From positions 1 through 64,000 of the forward strand of contig CAYVBQ010000004.1 of assembly GCA_964449775.1 (NCBI GenBank): 64,000 nucleotides of DNA, given 5' to 3'. Below the pieces are notes generated by a model. It was given only the letters and a program-made list of their open reading frames with translations. It was not told the DNA's origin and searched no databases. Numbering within the stretch: position 1 is the first letter of the stretch; every line of letters begins with the position of its first letter. The DNA is from Fen-1258 sp964449775. GTDB taxonomy: Bacteria > Bacteroidota > Ignavibacteria > Ignavibacteriales > Melioribacteraceae. Below, piece by piece: positions 42,968-52,652 of the stretch. Made by a program: the position numbers and the translations under genes.

Positions 42968-45244
42968 GTGAATAAAAATTCATCTTCTAGTATTTATAGA
43001 ACACTGTTGCTAATAGTATTTACTCTTAGCATTCTTACCGGCGAAATAATGGGGCAGAGTACGTCGGGCATAATTTCCGGCGAAGTAAGAGACGCAATTA
43101 CAAAACAACCCCTTCCCGGTGCAAACATTATTATTGTTGGAACCAATATCGGTGCGGCTAGTGACGTAAACGGATATTACGTTATTAAAAATGTAGCCGC
43201 CGGGAAATACACTTTAAGGTCTTCTATGATGGGGTATGAGCCCCCAGCTTATGCAGATTTAATTATTAATCCTAACAGAAATCATTCAGTTGTTTTCGAA
43301 CTCCGCCCCGCAGCCATGGAGATGAATGAAATTAATGTTACAGCAGATTACTTTTCTAAACCAGTCGAAAATCCGGTTAGTTTCAGATCTATAACACCGG
43401 AAGAAATAAGAAGATCACCCGGTTCCGCAGAGGATATTTTCAGAGTAATGCAATCTTTGCCCGGAGTTGCCACGGCGGGCGCCCGGAGCGCTCAATTGAT
43501 TGTGCGGGGAGGCAGCCCGGATGAAAATCTAACTCTGATTGATAATATCGAAGTTTATAATCCAATTCATTTTGCTAGAACGGGAGAATCAATGGGGATT
43601 ATAAGCATAGTTAATCCCGCCTTGCTGCAAAAAGTTGATTTCTTAACCGGCGGATTTCCCGTTAAGTATAGCGATAAAATGTCTTCGGTCTTTGACATGA
43701 CTTTGCGGGACGGCAATAAAGAAGTTTTTAATACTGATGCAAATTTGAATATTGCCGGGTTCGGCGTAATGTTGGACGGACCTCTAATTGAAAACAGTAA
43801 TATGATTTTTTCTTTAAGACGCGGTTTCTTCGATTTGATTACCGCTACTTTGAATAAACCCGCAGCACCGAGTTATTATGATGCGGTTGGAAAAATTTCT
43901 TATGATATAAATAATAAAAACAGAATCAGTCTTGTTGGTTTCTATTACTTGGATCAGATCGAGCGTGCAGGTTCAACCAAAGAGGCAGCTTCTTCCTGGA
44001 GTAAATACGATTATTTAACGCGCGATGATTATGGTGCTGCAATAGGAATTAATTGGCGCTCTTTAATTTCTAAAAATGCTTTTTCATTAGTAACGGCTTC
44101 CTATACGAGTAACGGCTGGAATACTCTGCAAGGAACCGAAACCGATCGCTCTTTAAAAGGAGAAGATATTCGCGAAAATGAATTCACACTGAAATCAGAA
44201 ATAAATTATCAGCTATCGCCAAAGCTCGATTTTAAGGTTGGCGGACAAATAAAACTTATTGATTCCAGAACCGATTCGTGGAGCCCGGAAAGTATAACAA
44301 GTAGCGGCACGGTTATTCCGGCAAACACAATCTTATATCATCCTGAGCCAACTACAAAATCCTCGCTGTTTTTACAATCATCTTTTCGCATTGCTGACCC
44401 ACTGATTATTTCAGCAGGGTTGCGTTATGATTATTTTGCACTTACAACTGAAAATTATTTTAGCCCCAGGATTTCTCTCTCTTATAATATTACAGATAAA
44501 ACCATTTTGAATCTTGCCTGGGGAAAATATTATCAATCACCGGCGAGTTATCAGATTGCGCCGGATCCCCGGAATCTTTTATTAAAAAGCGGTTATGCTA
44601 CTCATTATATAGCCGGACTTGAGCATCGAATAAGCAATGATACAAAAGCAAGTATTGAGATTTATCATAAAGAACTTTCAAATCTTATTGTTGATCCGGA
44701 CGTTACAGATCTTCTTATAAATACCGGCAGCGGATATGCAGAAGGAATTGAATTTGCACTTCAAAAGAAATTTACAGACGGATTTGTAGGAAGCGCTTCA
44801 TATTCTTATTCTATATCAAAAAGAAGAGATTATGAATCCCTGGACCTATATGACTTTGAATACGAAAGACCTCACATTCTAAATTTAATCTTCGGACTTG
44901 AAATCGGTTCCGGCTGGCAAATTGGCGCTAAGCTTCAATATGCTTCAGGCAATCCTTATACGCCCGCAATTGGAGTTTTAAAACAAAATAACTCATTCTA
45001 TATTATTGAAGGGGCGAAAAATTCCGCACGTTATCCCGATTACCACAAGTTAGATGTTCGCATAGATAAGCAATTCGTTTTTGATTCTTGGTCATTCTCG
45101 GTCTATCTTGATTTATGGAATGTGTATAACAGAGATAATGTTAGCACCTACTCATTTAAAGCTGACGCAAACGGTGAATTGATTACAACTCCAAGATATG
45201 ATTTTGGGATTACTCCTATTCTGGGTTTTACTGCTAAATTTTAA
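42968..45244 (+). CDS. TonB-dependent receptor with a carboxypeptidase-regulatory-like N-domain
   Basis: A 758-residue protein with a signal peptide and GTG start (RBS AAAGGAAAT). Residues about 33-115 form the CarboxypepD_reg-like domain (ISGEVRDAITKQPLPGANIIIVGT). The plug domain includes QSLPGVATAGARSAQLIVRG, and the barrel ends ILGFTAKF. It imports an unknown ligand (iron complex, sugar or peptide) using TonB energy. The sigma factor gene follows at 14 bases. Confidence 0.9.
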   Translation: MNKNSSSSIYRTLLLIVFTLSILTGEIMGQSTSGIISGEVRDAITKQPLPGANIIIVGTNIGAASDVNGYYVIKNVAAGKYTLRSSMMGYEPPAYADLIINPNRNHSVVFELRPAAMEMNEINVTADYFSKPVENPVSFRSITPEEIRRSPGSAEDIFRVMQSLPGVATAGARSAQLIVRGGSPDENLTLIDNIEVYNPIHFARTGESMGIISIVNPALLQKVDFLTGGFPVKYSDKMSSVFDMTLRDGNKEVFNTDANLNIAGFGVMLDGPLIENSNMIFSLRRGFFDLITATLNKPAAPSYYDAVGKISYDINNKNRISLVGFYYLDQIERAGSTKEAASSWSKYDYLTRDDYGAAIGINWRSLISKNAFSLVTASYTSNGWNTLQGTETDRSLKGEDIRENEFTLKSEINYQLSPKLDFKVGGQIKLIDSRTDSWSPESITSSGTVIPANTILYHPEPTTKSSLFLQSSFRIADPLIISAGLRYDYFALTTENYFSPRISLSYNITDKTILNLAWGKYYQSPASYQIAPDPRNLLLKSGYATHYIAGLEHRISNDTKASIEIYHKELSNLIVDPDVTDLLINTGSGYAEGIEFALQKKFTDGFVGSASYSYSISKRRDYESLDLYDFEYERPHILNLIFGLEIGSGWQIGAKLQYASGNPYTPAIGVLKQNNSFYIIEGAKNSARYPDYHKLDVRIDKQFVFDSWSFSVYLDLWNVYNRDNVSTYSFKADANGELITTPRYDFGITPILGFTAKF

Positions 45245-45258
45245 AATTAGAAGTTATC

Positions 45259-45824
45259 ATGGAAGAAAAACTAATAATTGAACATCTCAGAAATGTCGAT
45301 GAGTTCATATACAAATATGTTTATGAACTCTATGCCCGTATGGTTTATAATGTTTGTGTCCGTATGACGGGTAATAAGGAGGAAGCTGAAGATGTTACTC
45401 AAGACGTTTTTGTTAAGGTTTTTAATTCGATAAATAATTTCCGTGAAGATTCCAAACTCTCTACCTGGATTTACCGCATTTCTGTAAACATTTGCATTAA
45501 CAAATTAAGAAGGAATAAAGTAATCCACTTTTTATCACTGTATTTCTGGGAAGAGGAAAAAGGAGGAAAAGAGATGGCTGACAATAGTCTATCGCCCGAA
45601 AAAACTTTAGAGAAATCTGAAATGCAGCTAATTGTGCAAAATTCAATAAATACTTTGCCTGCAAAACAGAAACTGCAATAGTTTTATCCCGCTATGAGGA
45701 ACTATCTTATAAAGAAATATCCAAAATAATGAAGCTGAGTCTTTCCGCGGTAGAATCACTGATCTTTCGTGCAAAAGAGAATTTAGCGAAAAAACTTATA
45801 AGCTATAAAGGAAATTATTACTGA
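45259..45824 (+). pseudogene. ECF sigma factor with a one-base frameshift
   Basis: Residues 1-140 have sigma region 2 (ARMVYNVCVRMTGNKEEAEDVTQDVFVKVF and FREDSKLSTWIYRI) and then stop. If one A were added at the AGAAACTG run near 45670, the frame continues as QKTAIVLSRYEELSYKEISK, IMKLSLSAVESLIFRAKENL and ends at TGA 45822-45824. This is region 4, which reads the -35 element. The lesion is either a real mutation, a sequencing error in an A-run or, less likely, programmed frameshifting. The receptor gene lies just upstream. Confidence 0.75.
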
Positions 45825-45871
45825 CCGCAAGTTTTAAACCGAATATGCGTCTAATCATATTAGAAAAGGTA

Positions 45872-46102
45872 ATGTTATGGAACACAAAAAAATTCAAAAA
45901 AAGATTTCTTCTTTATATAGACGGTGACTTGCCAGAAGTTGAGGAAGTATTAATTGAGCAGCACTTAAATGAATGCAGTAGCTGCAAAAAACATTTCGAT
46001 GCGCTCGCAAATATTTGGAATGAAGAAAGAAAATTAGAACAACAATTACCTTCTCCGGCATTATGGTATAACTTAAAAAATAGAATGGAAGCAAAAATGT
46101 AG
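45872..46102 (+). CDS. Short zinc-binding anti-sigma factor-like protein
   Basis: Start chosen at MLWNTKKFKKRFLLYIDGD, with AAAAGGTA just upstream. The 76-residue product has the zinc motif H-L-N-E-C-S-S-C (HxxxCxxC) typical of anti-sigma factors, but no membrane helix follows, which is unusual. The RAYT-type element lies 46 bases downstream. It probably restrained the sigma factor encoded upstream, and may be a remnant. Confidence 0.65.
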   Translation: MLWNTKKFKKRFLLYIDGDLPEVEEVLIEQHLNECSSCKKHFDALANIWNEERKLEQQLPSPALWYNLKNRMEAKM

Positions 46103-46114
46103 AAACAAGAAAAT

Positions 46115-46131
46115 GATCCTCGTAGAGGATC
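46115..46131. repeat. REP-like hairpin, left of the RAYT gene
   Basis: GATCCTC-GTA-GAGGATC, a 7-bp stem with a three-base loop. Reverse orientation of the right-hand hairpins (CCTC-TAC-GAGG). It lies 18 bases before the transposase start. Confidence 0.75.
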
Positions 46132-46148
46132 AATAAAAGGAAAACGAT

Positions 46149-46613
46149 GTGAAACCGGGTACATTTACACAATTGTATACCCATTTAGTATTTGCGGTAA
46201 AATATCGGGAACGATTATTAATAAAAGAAATTAGACCAGAAGTTTTTAGTTACATAAGTGGAATAGTTACCAATAAAAAACACAAATCAATAATAATAAA
46301 CGGAATGCCAGATCATATACATATTTTAGTGGGTTTGAATCCAAACGATAAAATATCAGATCTGGTGGGTTGCATTAAAAGAGAATCTTCAGCATTTATT
46401 AATCAGAAGAGTTGGTTTCGCGGAAAGTTTCATTGGCAAGATGAATATGGAGCATTTTCTTATGGTCGATCACAATTAGATAAAGTATATAAGTACATAA
46501 TGAATCAAGAAATTCATCATAAAAAAAGAACTTTTAGAGAAGAATACATCACATTGCTTAAGAAGTTCGAAATAGAATATGATGAAAAATATTTATTTGA
46601 ATTTTTTGCTTGA
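46149..46613 (+). CDS. REP-associated tyrosine (RAYT/IS200-like) transposase
   Basis: A 154-residue Y1 transposase. Motif HUH is PDHIHILVG (H56, H58); catalytic tyrosine Y116 in VYKYIMNQEIHH. The N-terminal TQLYTHLVFAVKYRERL is typical of IS200-like enzymes. Hairpins on both sides with the stem CCTC/GAGG match, suggesting that this protein acts on the REP-like elements flanking it and possibly on the related set at 55850-55982. Confidence 0.9.
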   Translation: MKPGTFTQLYTHLVFAVKYRERLLIKEIRPEVFSYISGIVTNKKHKSIIINGMPDHIHILVGLNPNDKISDLVGCIKRESSAFINQKSWFRGKFHWQDEYGAFSYGRSQLDKVYKYIMNQEIHHKKRTFREEYITLLKKFEIEYDEKYLFEFFA

Positions 46614-46633
46614 TGAATAATTGAGAGATTATA

Positions 46634-46762
46634 AATCCTCTACGAGGATTATAGCATTTTGGTTGGATGTTCTTTACAATAATAAAACCTCTACGAGGTT
46701 TTAAGAAAGAACGATTGAAATCAACAAATGCAAAGAACATCGTAGATGTTCAATTATTGTAA
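46634..46762. repeat. REP-like hairpin cluster right of the RAYT gene
   Basis: Three hairpins: AATCCTC-TAC-GAGGATT (46634-46650), AAAACCTC-TAC-GAGGTTTT (46684-46702) and GAACATC-GTA-GATGTTC (46735-46751). TTACAATA (about 46674) can pair with TATTGTAA (46755-46762), enclosing the last two. The same order of elements recurs at 55850-55984. Confidence 0.85.
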
Positions 46763-46770
46763 CGCAAGAA

Positions 46771-48279
46771 CTATAATTTTTTGATTGCACTTTCTATGTC
46801 TAATGATTTTTGAATCCTTCTTAAAGTAATAGGCTCGGAAATTCTTTCTTTGCAATCCGGAATATTGCACATCTCACAAGTATCATTTACAATTCTGTAC
46901 GGAATGCTTGGATCATTCCAAAAATTAATTTTTTTCTTCAATTGTTCATCTAAATAAAAACCAATTGTAACGCTTGAAAAAGTATTTGGATCAAGAATAT
47001 TTTGTTGTGCCACAGAAAAAGAAATGTATTCATCATTTGTTTCATGAAATTTAGAATGAATAATTCCCGATTTCATTTTACCATTACTATTTAACCCGCT
47101 TAATTCTTCTTTAATCTTTTTCAATACTTCAATTGAAACCCAGCGACGACAGTAATGTTCATTAGTCTGAAATCCGCCCGGATTTTGTTTTATGTTTAAG
47201 CGGACTTCTTTTGTCAAGTCATATCTGTCTGTACCAGTGATGGTGTTGAATCGAAGGAAAAAATATTTTTTGAGTCCTAATACTTTACCGGAAAGATTTG
47301 CCAACCGTTGAAAAAACATTTCGGGAGTTGCATCATATTTAATAATAAGATTAATCAGAAAATATTCATCCCATTTCTCTTGTAAAAAAAAAGTATTTAT
47401 ATCTGCTGTGAAATTATTTTTATTCAAAATTAATGCGGCAGAAAAATATGCAGCAATGTAATTATTCAAAAGATGATCGAATGTATTCAGCTTCAAACTG
47501 GAGTGAATATAACTTCTTTTGGATATTTTAAGGTAATTGTAAGCCAGTTCTTTCCCTATGATAAATAATTTTTGAGCAGGTGAGAGCAGTGGATTTAAAA
47601 ATAATATCGGTTGCTTCCCGGGTTTTAATACTCCGCGTAGTTGTTTAAGCTCCTCAAAATTGTTGAATCTGCTTTCATCCAACTTGTAGTTTAAATGTTG
47701 AATAAGAATTTGGGAGAGCTGTTCATAATTTATTGGAGGTGCTATAGTTAAATGAAAATCATCAACAAATTTTTCGACCGATAATTCGACATCTTCCAAA
47801 TAGTTATCATTAATCTCTTTAAATATTCGTAAAGCGGTTCTACTAAAATTATTTTGGCTCAATTCTGTACTTCGCGCCATTTCAATAACCGTTGTTACAA
47901 GTGCACTTAATTGATAAGATGCCTCAGACATTAAAGAGATAAATTTGTTCAAATCAATTCCGTAGTGATCGAGCGGAAGCATTTCAAGAATGTTTGATTC
48001 AATCAATTCGGCAATTGGGGTTAAATTTTTGGTGAGTTTTAATGTAACAAGTTCATCGTAACTCACACCCAAAGCTTGAGCAAGTTGAGCAATTTTATCT
48101 GCCTTAGGATATTTTTTCCCTTTTTCAATTTCATTTAAGTAAGAAACAGAAAGAGCACATTTTTCGGCTAAATCAACCAATGAAAAATTTCGCTCTTGGC
48201 GAAGTTGCTTCATCTTCAATCCGAATATCAGCTTAATATAATTGTTATGATTTCTCAAGATTTCTCTTTTTTGTTGCAA
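46771..48279 (-). CDS. XRE-family regulator with short-chain acyl/IrrE-type C-terminal domain
   Basis: A 502-residue protein. N-terminal XRE helix-turn-helix: FGLKMKQLRQERNFSLVDLA, then SVSYLNEIEKGKKYPK. A middle IrrE-like region has GKELAYNYL in place of the HExxH, so the protease is probably inactive. The C-terminal part has HYCRRWVS and CEMCNIPDCKERISEPI cysteines typical of ScfR/RamB-like regulators of fatty- and short-chain acid metabolism. It is divergent from the fatty-acid operon, so I infer it controls that operon, perhaps responding to acyl-CoA. Confidence 0.8.
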   Translation of the reverse strand: MQQKREILRNHNNYIKLIFGLKMKQLRQERNFSLVDLAEKCALSVSYLNEIEKGKKYPKADKIAQLAQALGVSYDELVTLKLTKNLTPIAELIESNILEMLPLDHYGIDLNKFISLMSEASYQLSALVTTVIEMARSTELSQNNFSRTALRIFKEINDNYLEDVELSVEKFVDDFHLTIAPPINYEQLSQILIQHLNYKLDESRFNNFEELKQLRGVLKPGKQPILFLNPLLSPAQKLFIIGKELAYNYLKISKRSYIHSSLKLNTFDHLLNNYIAAYFSAALILNKNNFTADINTFFLQEKWDEYFLINLIIKYDATPEMFFQRLANLSGKVLGLKKYFFLRFNTITGTDRYDLTKEVRLNIKQNPGGFQTNEHYCRRWVSIEVLKKIKEELSGLNSNGKMKSGIIHSKFHETNDEYISFSVAQQNILDPNTFSSVTIGFYLDEQLKKKINFWNDPSIPYRIVNDTCEMCNIPDCKERISEPITLRRIQKSLDIESAIKKL

Positions 48280-48308
48280 ATATAGAGATATTTTTGAAAG
48301 GAATCTCA

Positions 48309-48338
48309 GCTAATATTCTTTATTAGCGAAATTTCGCT
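48309..48338. promoter_or_regulatory. Overlapping palindromes between the regulator and fatty-acid operon
   Basis: GCTAATA-TTCTT-TATTAGC (48309-48327) overlaps AGCGAAATTTCGCT (48325-48338), a perfect 14-base palindrome. They lie 30 bases upstream of the regulator and about 80-110 before the acyl-CoA ligase start. Probable operator for the divergent regulator; its binding site is not proven. Confidence 0.55.
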
Positions 48339-48420
48339 TGCATAATCTCCATTGTTCGCTTATCTTGAAATAAAAAAAAGCTTAAATGTCATTTATCAAC
48401 AAAACAAAATTGAGGTAGCT

Positions 48421-50196
48421 ATGGCTGAACCCAAAAGACTTTTCGATTTGATTCCATTTCAGATAGAAAATTACCCAATTAAAAATTGTATCTCCGATAA
48501 GAAAAATGATCAATGGGTAAGTTTCGGCACGGAAGAAGTTCAATCAATCATAGATAAGTTTGGTCTCGGGCTATTGAAGCTTGGGGTTAATCCCGGTGAT
48601 AAACTTGCCATCATTTCTCCAAACAGAACTGAATGGAATTTTGTTGATCTTGGAATTTTACAGATTGGCTGTGTTGATGTTCCTATTTATCCTAATATCA
48701 GTGTCGAAGAGTATGAATATATTTTAAACGATGCAGAAGTGAAATATGTCTTCGTTGCAAATTTGGATTTGTATCAAAAAATCAGTTCAGTAAAACACAA
48801 AGTCAAATCCCTTATTGAAATTTACACCTTTGATAAACTTGAAGGGAAAAAACATTGGAAAGAAATTTTAGAAATTGCCGATGAGTCTCTAAGAGATCGG
48901 CTCAATCAAATTAAAGAAAGCGTTAAGTCAGATGACTTAGCCACCATCATTTACACTTCGGGTACTACCGGAACTCAAAAAGGTGTGATGCTTTCTCACA
49001 AAAATATTTTGAGTAACGTGAATTCAATTCAACAAATAATGCCAATAAATAATTCTCATCGTGCAATTAGTTTTCTTCCGATATGTCACATCTTCGAGAG
49101 AACTGCAGTTTATTATTATATGAAAATCGGTGCTGCAATTTATTATGCAGAAAGTATTGAAAAGGTGGGTGATAATCTTAAAGAAATAAAACCGAATTAC
49201 TTTACAACTGTACCGCGCCTTCTCGAGAAGATTTATGATAAGATCATGGAAAAGGGAAGAGAACTTAAACAACCAAAACAAGCAATTTTCGGATGGGCGG
49301 TAAACCTGGCAAATCATTATCATCCTCAAGGCAAAAATAATTGGTTTTATAATTTACGACTTTGGGCAGCGCGAAAAATTGTTTTTTCAAAATGGATTGA
49401 AGCACTCGGCGGTGAAGTTAAAGGAATTATCAGTGGAGCCGCTGCATTGCAGCCGCGCCTCGGAAGAATCTTTACTGCTGCCGGAGTTAATATTGTTGAA
49501 GGATATGGACTGACAGAAACTTCTCCCGTAATTACTTGTAATCGTTTTGAAGATTATTATATCGGAACAGTTGGTCATCCGATTCCGGATGTTCAAATTA
49601 AGCTTGCCGATACCGGAGAAATACTAACCAAAGGTCCAAATGTTATGCTTGGTTATTACAACAAGCCGGAAGAAACTAAAGCTGTTTTTGATGAAGAAAG
49701 TTGGTTCCATACTGGTGATATTGGAGTTATGGTTAATGATAAGTACTTAAAGATAACAGATAGACTAAAAGAAGTATTTAAGACATCCGGCGGTAAATTT
49801 ATTGCTCCGCTTCCTATTGAAAATAAAATGAAAGAATCTCTCTTCATAAGAAATATTATTGTAATTGGTGAAAACCAAAAATTCTGTGCCGCGCTTATTG
49901 TACCGGAATTTGATTTCATAAAAAAATGGTGCGAAAAGAAAAGCGTACAAGATTACATTCAAAAAGGTATAAGCCAAAGCGATACTATCAAAGAAAGAAT
50001 TTGGAAAGAGATTCAACATTACAATAAACGATTCAGCCATATAGAGCAAGTTAAAAAATTTGAATTAGTTGATAAAGATTGGACGGTTGACTCCGGTGAA
50101 TTAACTCCAACCTTAAAACTAAAACGAAAAGTTATAATGAAGAACTACGAAAAATTAATTGACAAAATTTATTCAGAACCACTAAACACAAACTAA
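48421..50196 (+). CDS. Long-chain acyl-CoA synthetase (AMP-binding)
   Basis: Start at MAEPKRLFDLIPFQIEN, with RBS GAGGTAGCT. A 591-residue AMP-forming ligase: the P-loop TIIYTSGTTGTQKGVMLSHK, then EGYGLTETSPV, TGDIG and the C-terminal KEVFKTSGGKFIAP lid. It activates fatty acids to acyl-CoA and starts the beta-oxidation operon. The next gene begins immediately after its stop. Confidence 0.92.
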   Translation: MAEPKRLFDLIPFQIENYPIKNCISDKKNDQWVSFGTEEVQSIIDKFGLGLLKLGVNPGDKLAIISPNRTEWNFVDLGILQIGCVDVPIYPNISVEEYEYILNDAEVKYVFVANLDLYQKISSVKHKVKSLIEIYTFDKLEGKKHWKEILEIADESLRDRLNQIKESVKSDDLATIIYTSGTTGTQKGVMLSHKNILSNVNSIQQIMPINNSHRAISFLPICHIFERTAVYYYMKIGAAIYYAESIEKVGDNLKEIKPNYFTTVPRLLEKIYDKIMEKGRELKQPKQAIFGWAVNLANHYHPQGKNNWFYNLRLWAARKIVFSKWIEALGGEVKGIISGAAALQPRLGRIFTAAGVNIVEGYGLTETSPVITCNRFEDYYIGTVGHPIPDVQIKLADTGEILTKGPNVMLGYYNKPEETKAVFDEESWFHTGDIGVMVNDKYLKITDRLKEVFKTSGGKFIAPLPIENKMKESLFIRNIIVIGENQKFCAALIVPEFDFIKKWCEKKSVQDYIQKGISQSDTIKERIWKEIQHYNKRFSHIEQVKKFELVDKDWTVDSGELTPTLKLKRKVIMKNYEKLIDKIYSEPLNTN

Positions 50197-52614
50197 ATGA
50201 AAAACATTATGAAAAGAAAAATCAATGAAGTTGCAGTACTTGGCTCCGGCGTGATGGGCTCTCGCATCGCTGCACACTTTGCAAACATTGGATGCAAAGT
50301 CTATTTGCTGGACATAGTACCGAAGGAATTAAATGATTCCGAAAAGAAAAAAGGGCTTACTTTGCAAGACCCGGCTGTTCGTAACAGAATAGCAAACGAC
50401 AATTTGCAAAATGTTCTCAAAGCAAAACCATCTCCAATCTATCGAAATGATTTTGCTTCAAGAATTACTACTGGAAATTTTGATGACAATATGAATTGGC
50501 TTTCGAATGTTGATTGGATTATCGAAGCAGTTGTTGAAAATTTGGAGATCAAAAAGAAAGTTTTTGATAATGTTGAAAAGTTTCGCAAACCCGGAACTTT
50601 GATTACAACAAACACATCGGGTATCCCAATTCATTTAATGAATGAAGGACGAAGCGAAGATTTTCAAAATCACTTTTGCGGAGCTCACTTTTTTAATCCT
50701 CCGCGTTATCTTCAACTATTAGAAATTATTCCCACACCAAAAACAAATCAAGATGTTATTGATTTCTTGATGTGGTACGGAGATTTGTATCTCGGCAAAA
50801 CAACAGTGTTTTGCAAAGACACACCGGCATTTATCGCAAACCGAATCGGTGTCTTCAGCATTATGGCTGTCTTTAAGCTGAAAAAAGAATTGGGTTTGAG
50901 TATAAAAGAAATTGATACTTTGACCGGACCATTAACAGGCAAACCAAAATCAGCAACATTTAGAACGGCTGATGTTGTTGGAGTTGATACGCTGGTAAAA
51001 GTTGCTAACAATGTTTTTAATGATTGTCCGAATGATGAAGCAAGAGATTTTTTTGCGATTCCGGATTATGTGAACAAACTTGTTGAGAACAACTGGCTTG
51101 GTGATAAAACGGGACAGGGTTTCTACAAAAAATCTAAAGATGAAAAAGGTGAAAAAGTAATTCTTGAACTTGACACAGAAACATTTGAATACAAGCCAAG
51201 TCCAAAATCAAATATGGCTTCTGTTTCTGCAGCAAAACCAATTGACAATCTAAAAGATAGATTAAAAGTTTTGCACGGCGGCAAAGATAAAGCGGGAGAA
51301 TTTTTACGCTCACTAAATTTTTACATCTTCCAATATTCATCGAACAGAATTCCAGAAATCTCTCATGAGCTTTATAAACTTGATGATGCAATGCGAGCCG
51401 GATTTGGTTGGGAATTATGTCCATTCGAAACCTGGGATGCGCTCGGCGTTAAAAAAACAGTTGAGCAAATGACCGCTGCCAATATGAAACCCGCTGATTG
51501 GGTTTTGAAAATGCTGGAAAGCGGATTCACTTCTTTCTATAAATCTGAAAATGGAAAGAAAAAGTTTTACGATATCTCTTCAAATTCATACAAAGAAATT
51601 CCGGGCAAAGGCGATTTTATTATTCTTGATAATTATCGCGCTAATGAACCGGTCTGGAAAAATTCCGGTGCAACTCTGCACGATATTGGCGATGGAATTG
51701 TTAATCTGGAATTTCAAACTAAGATGAACTCTATTGGTTCAGAAATTTTGGAAGCAATAAATAAATCAATTGAAATTGCTGAGAAGGATTTTAAAGGATT
51801 AGTAATTGGAAATAACGGACAACATTTTTCTGCCGGTGCAAACTTAGCAATGATGTTTATGCTTGCTACAGAACAAGAATATGATGAAATAGATTTGGCT
51901 GTTCGACAATTTCAAAACGCAACAATGCACGTTCGTTATTCAAACATCCCGGTTGTAGTTGCGCCGCATTCATTGGTGCTTGGCGGCGGCTGCGAAGTTT
52001 GCTTGCACGCTGATAAAGTAAATGCATCTGCTGAAACTTATATTGGTTTGGTTGAAGTAGGAGTAGGAATTATTCCAGCCGGCGGCGGCACAAAAGAGAT
52101 GACACTTCGCGCTTCCGATACTTATATTGAAGGTGGAATTGAACTTCCGGAGCTTCAGAAAAGATTTATGAACATCGCAACTGCAAAAGTATCAACCTCT
52201 GCGGAAGAAGCTTTTGATATGGGAATATTCAGAAAAGGACTTGATACTTATTCTGTTAATCCAAACCGTGTTATTGCCGATGCAAAAAAATATGCAATTC
52301 TGATGGCCGACAGAGGTTACACAAGACCAATTCAAAGAACAGATATAAAAGTTTTGGGTCGCACTGCACTTGCAACTTTGCTTTTAGGAATTCATTCGTT
52401 CCGATTAGGAAATTACATAACCGATCACGATAAGAAAATTGTAGAAAAGCTTGCTTACATTATGTGCGGCGGTGATCTTTCTGAAGGTAGTTTGGTTTCA
52501 GAACAATATCTGCTCGATTTAGAACGGGAAGCATTTTTAAGTTTAATCGGTGAAAAGAAAACTCTGGAAAGAATCCAAAGCATTCTCACTACCGGAAAAC
52601 CATTAAGAAATTAA
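50197..52614 (+). CDS. 3-hydroxyacyl-CoA dehydrogenase / enoyl-CoA hydratase (FadN-like order)
   Basis: An 805-residue bifunctional enzyme. N-terminal NAD+ fold VAVLGSGVMGSRIAAHFANIG; catalytic His/Glu region HFFNPPRYLQLLEIIPT; C-terminal hydratase domain (residues about 480-720) with GLVIGNNGQHFSAGANL and GGGCEVCLHAD. The dehydrogenase precedes the hydratase, as in FadN rather than FadB/FadJ. The start may be MKNIM or the next ATG (50209). It carries out two steps of beta-oxidation with the thiolase downstream. Confidence 0.92.
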   Translation: MKNIMKRKINEVAVLGSGVMGSRIAAHFANIGCKVYLLDIVPKELNDSEKKKGLTLQDPAVRNRIANDNLQNVLKAKPSPIYRNDFASRITTGNFDDNMNWLSNVDWIIEAVVENLEIKKKVFDNVEKFRKPGTLITTNTSGIPIHLMNEGRSEDFQNHFCGAHFFNPPRYLQLLEIIPTPKTNQDVIDFLMWYGDLYLGKTTVFCKDTPAFIANRIGVFSIMAVFKLKKELGLSIKEIDTLTGPLTGKPKSATFRTADVVGVDTLVKVANNVFNDCPNDEARDFFAIPDYVNKLVENNWLGDKTGQGFYKKSKDEKGEKVILELDTETFEYKPSPKSNMASVSAAKPIDNLKDRLKVLHGGKDKAGEFLRSLNFYIFQYSSNRIPEISHELYKLDDAMRAGFGWELCPFETWDALGVKKTVEQMTAANMKPADWVLKMLESGFTSFYKSENGKKKFYDISSNSYKEIPGKGDFIILDNYRANEPVWKNSGATLHDIGDGIVNLEFQTKMNSIGSEILEAINKSIEIAEKDFKGLVIGNNGQHFSAGANLAMMFMLATEQEYDEIDLAVRQFQNATMHVRYSNIPVVVAPHSLVLGGGCEVCLHADKVNASAETYIGLVEVGVGIIPAGGGTKEMTLRASDTYIEGGIELPELQKRFMNIATAKVSTSAEEAFDMGIFRKGLDTYSVNPNRVIADAKKYAILMADRGYTRPIQRTDIKVLGRTALATLLLGIHSFRLGNYITDHDKKIVEKLAYIMCGGDLSEGSLVSEQYLLDLEREAFLSLIGEKKTLERIQSILTTGKPLRN

Positions 52615-52652
52615 TTAACAATGAATTTTAAAATAAAATAAGAAGAATAATT

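Noticed and set aside
46115..46762. CRISPR-like array
   Set aside because: The units are hairpins of differing sequence and spacing without uniform spacers; they fit REP elements.
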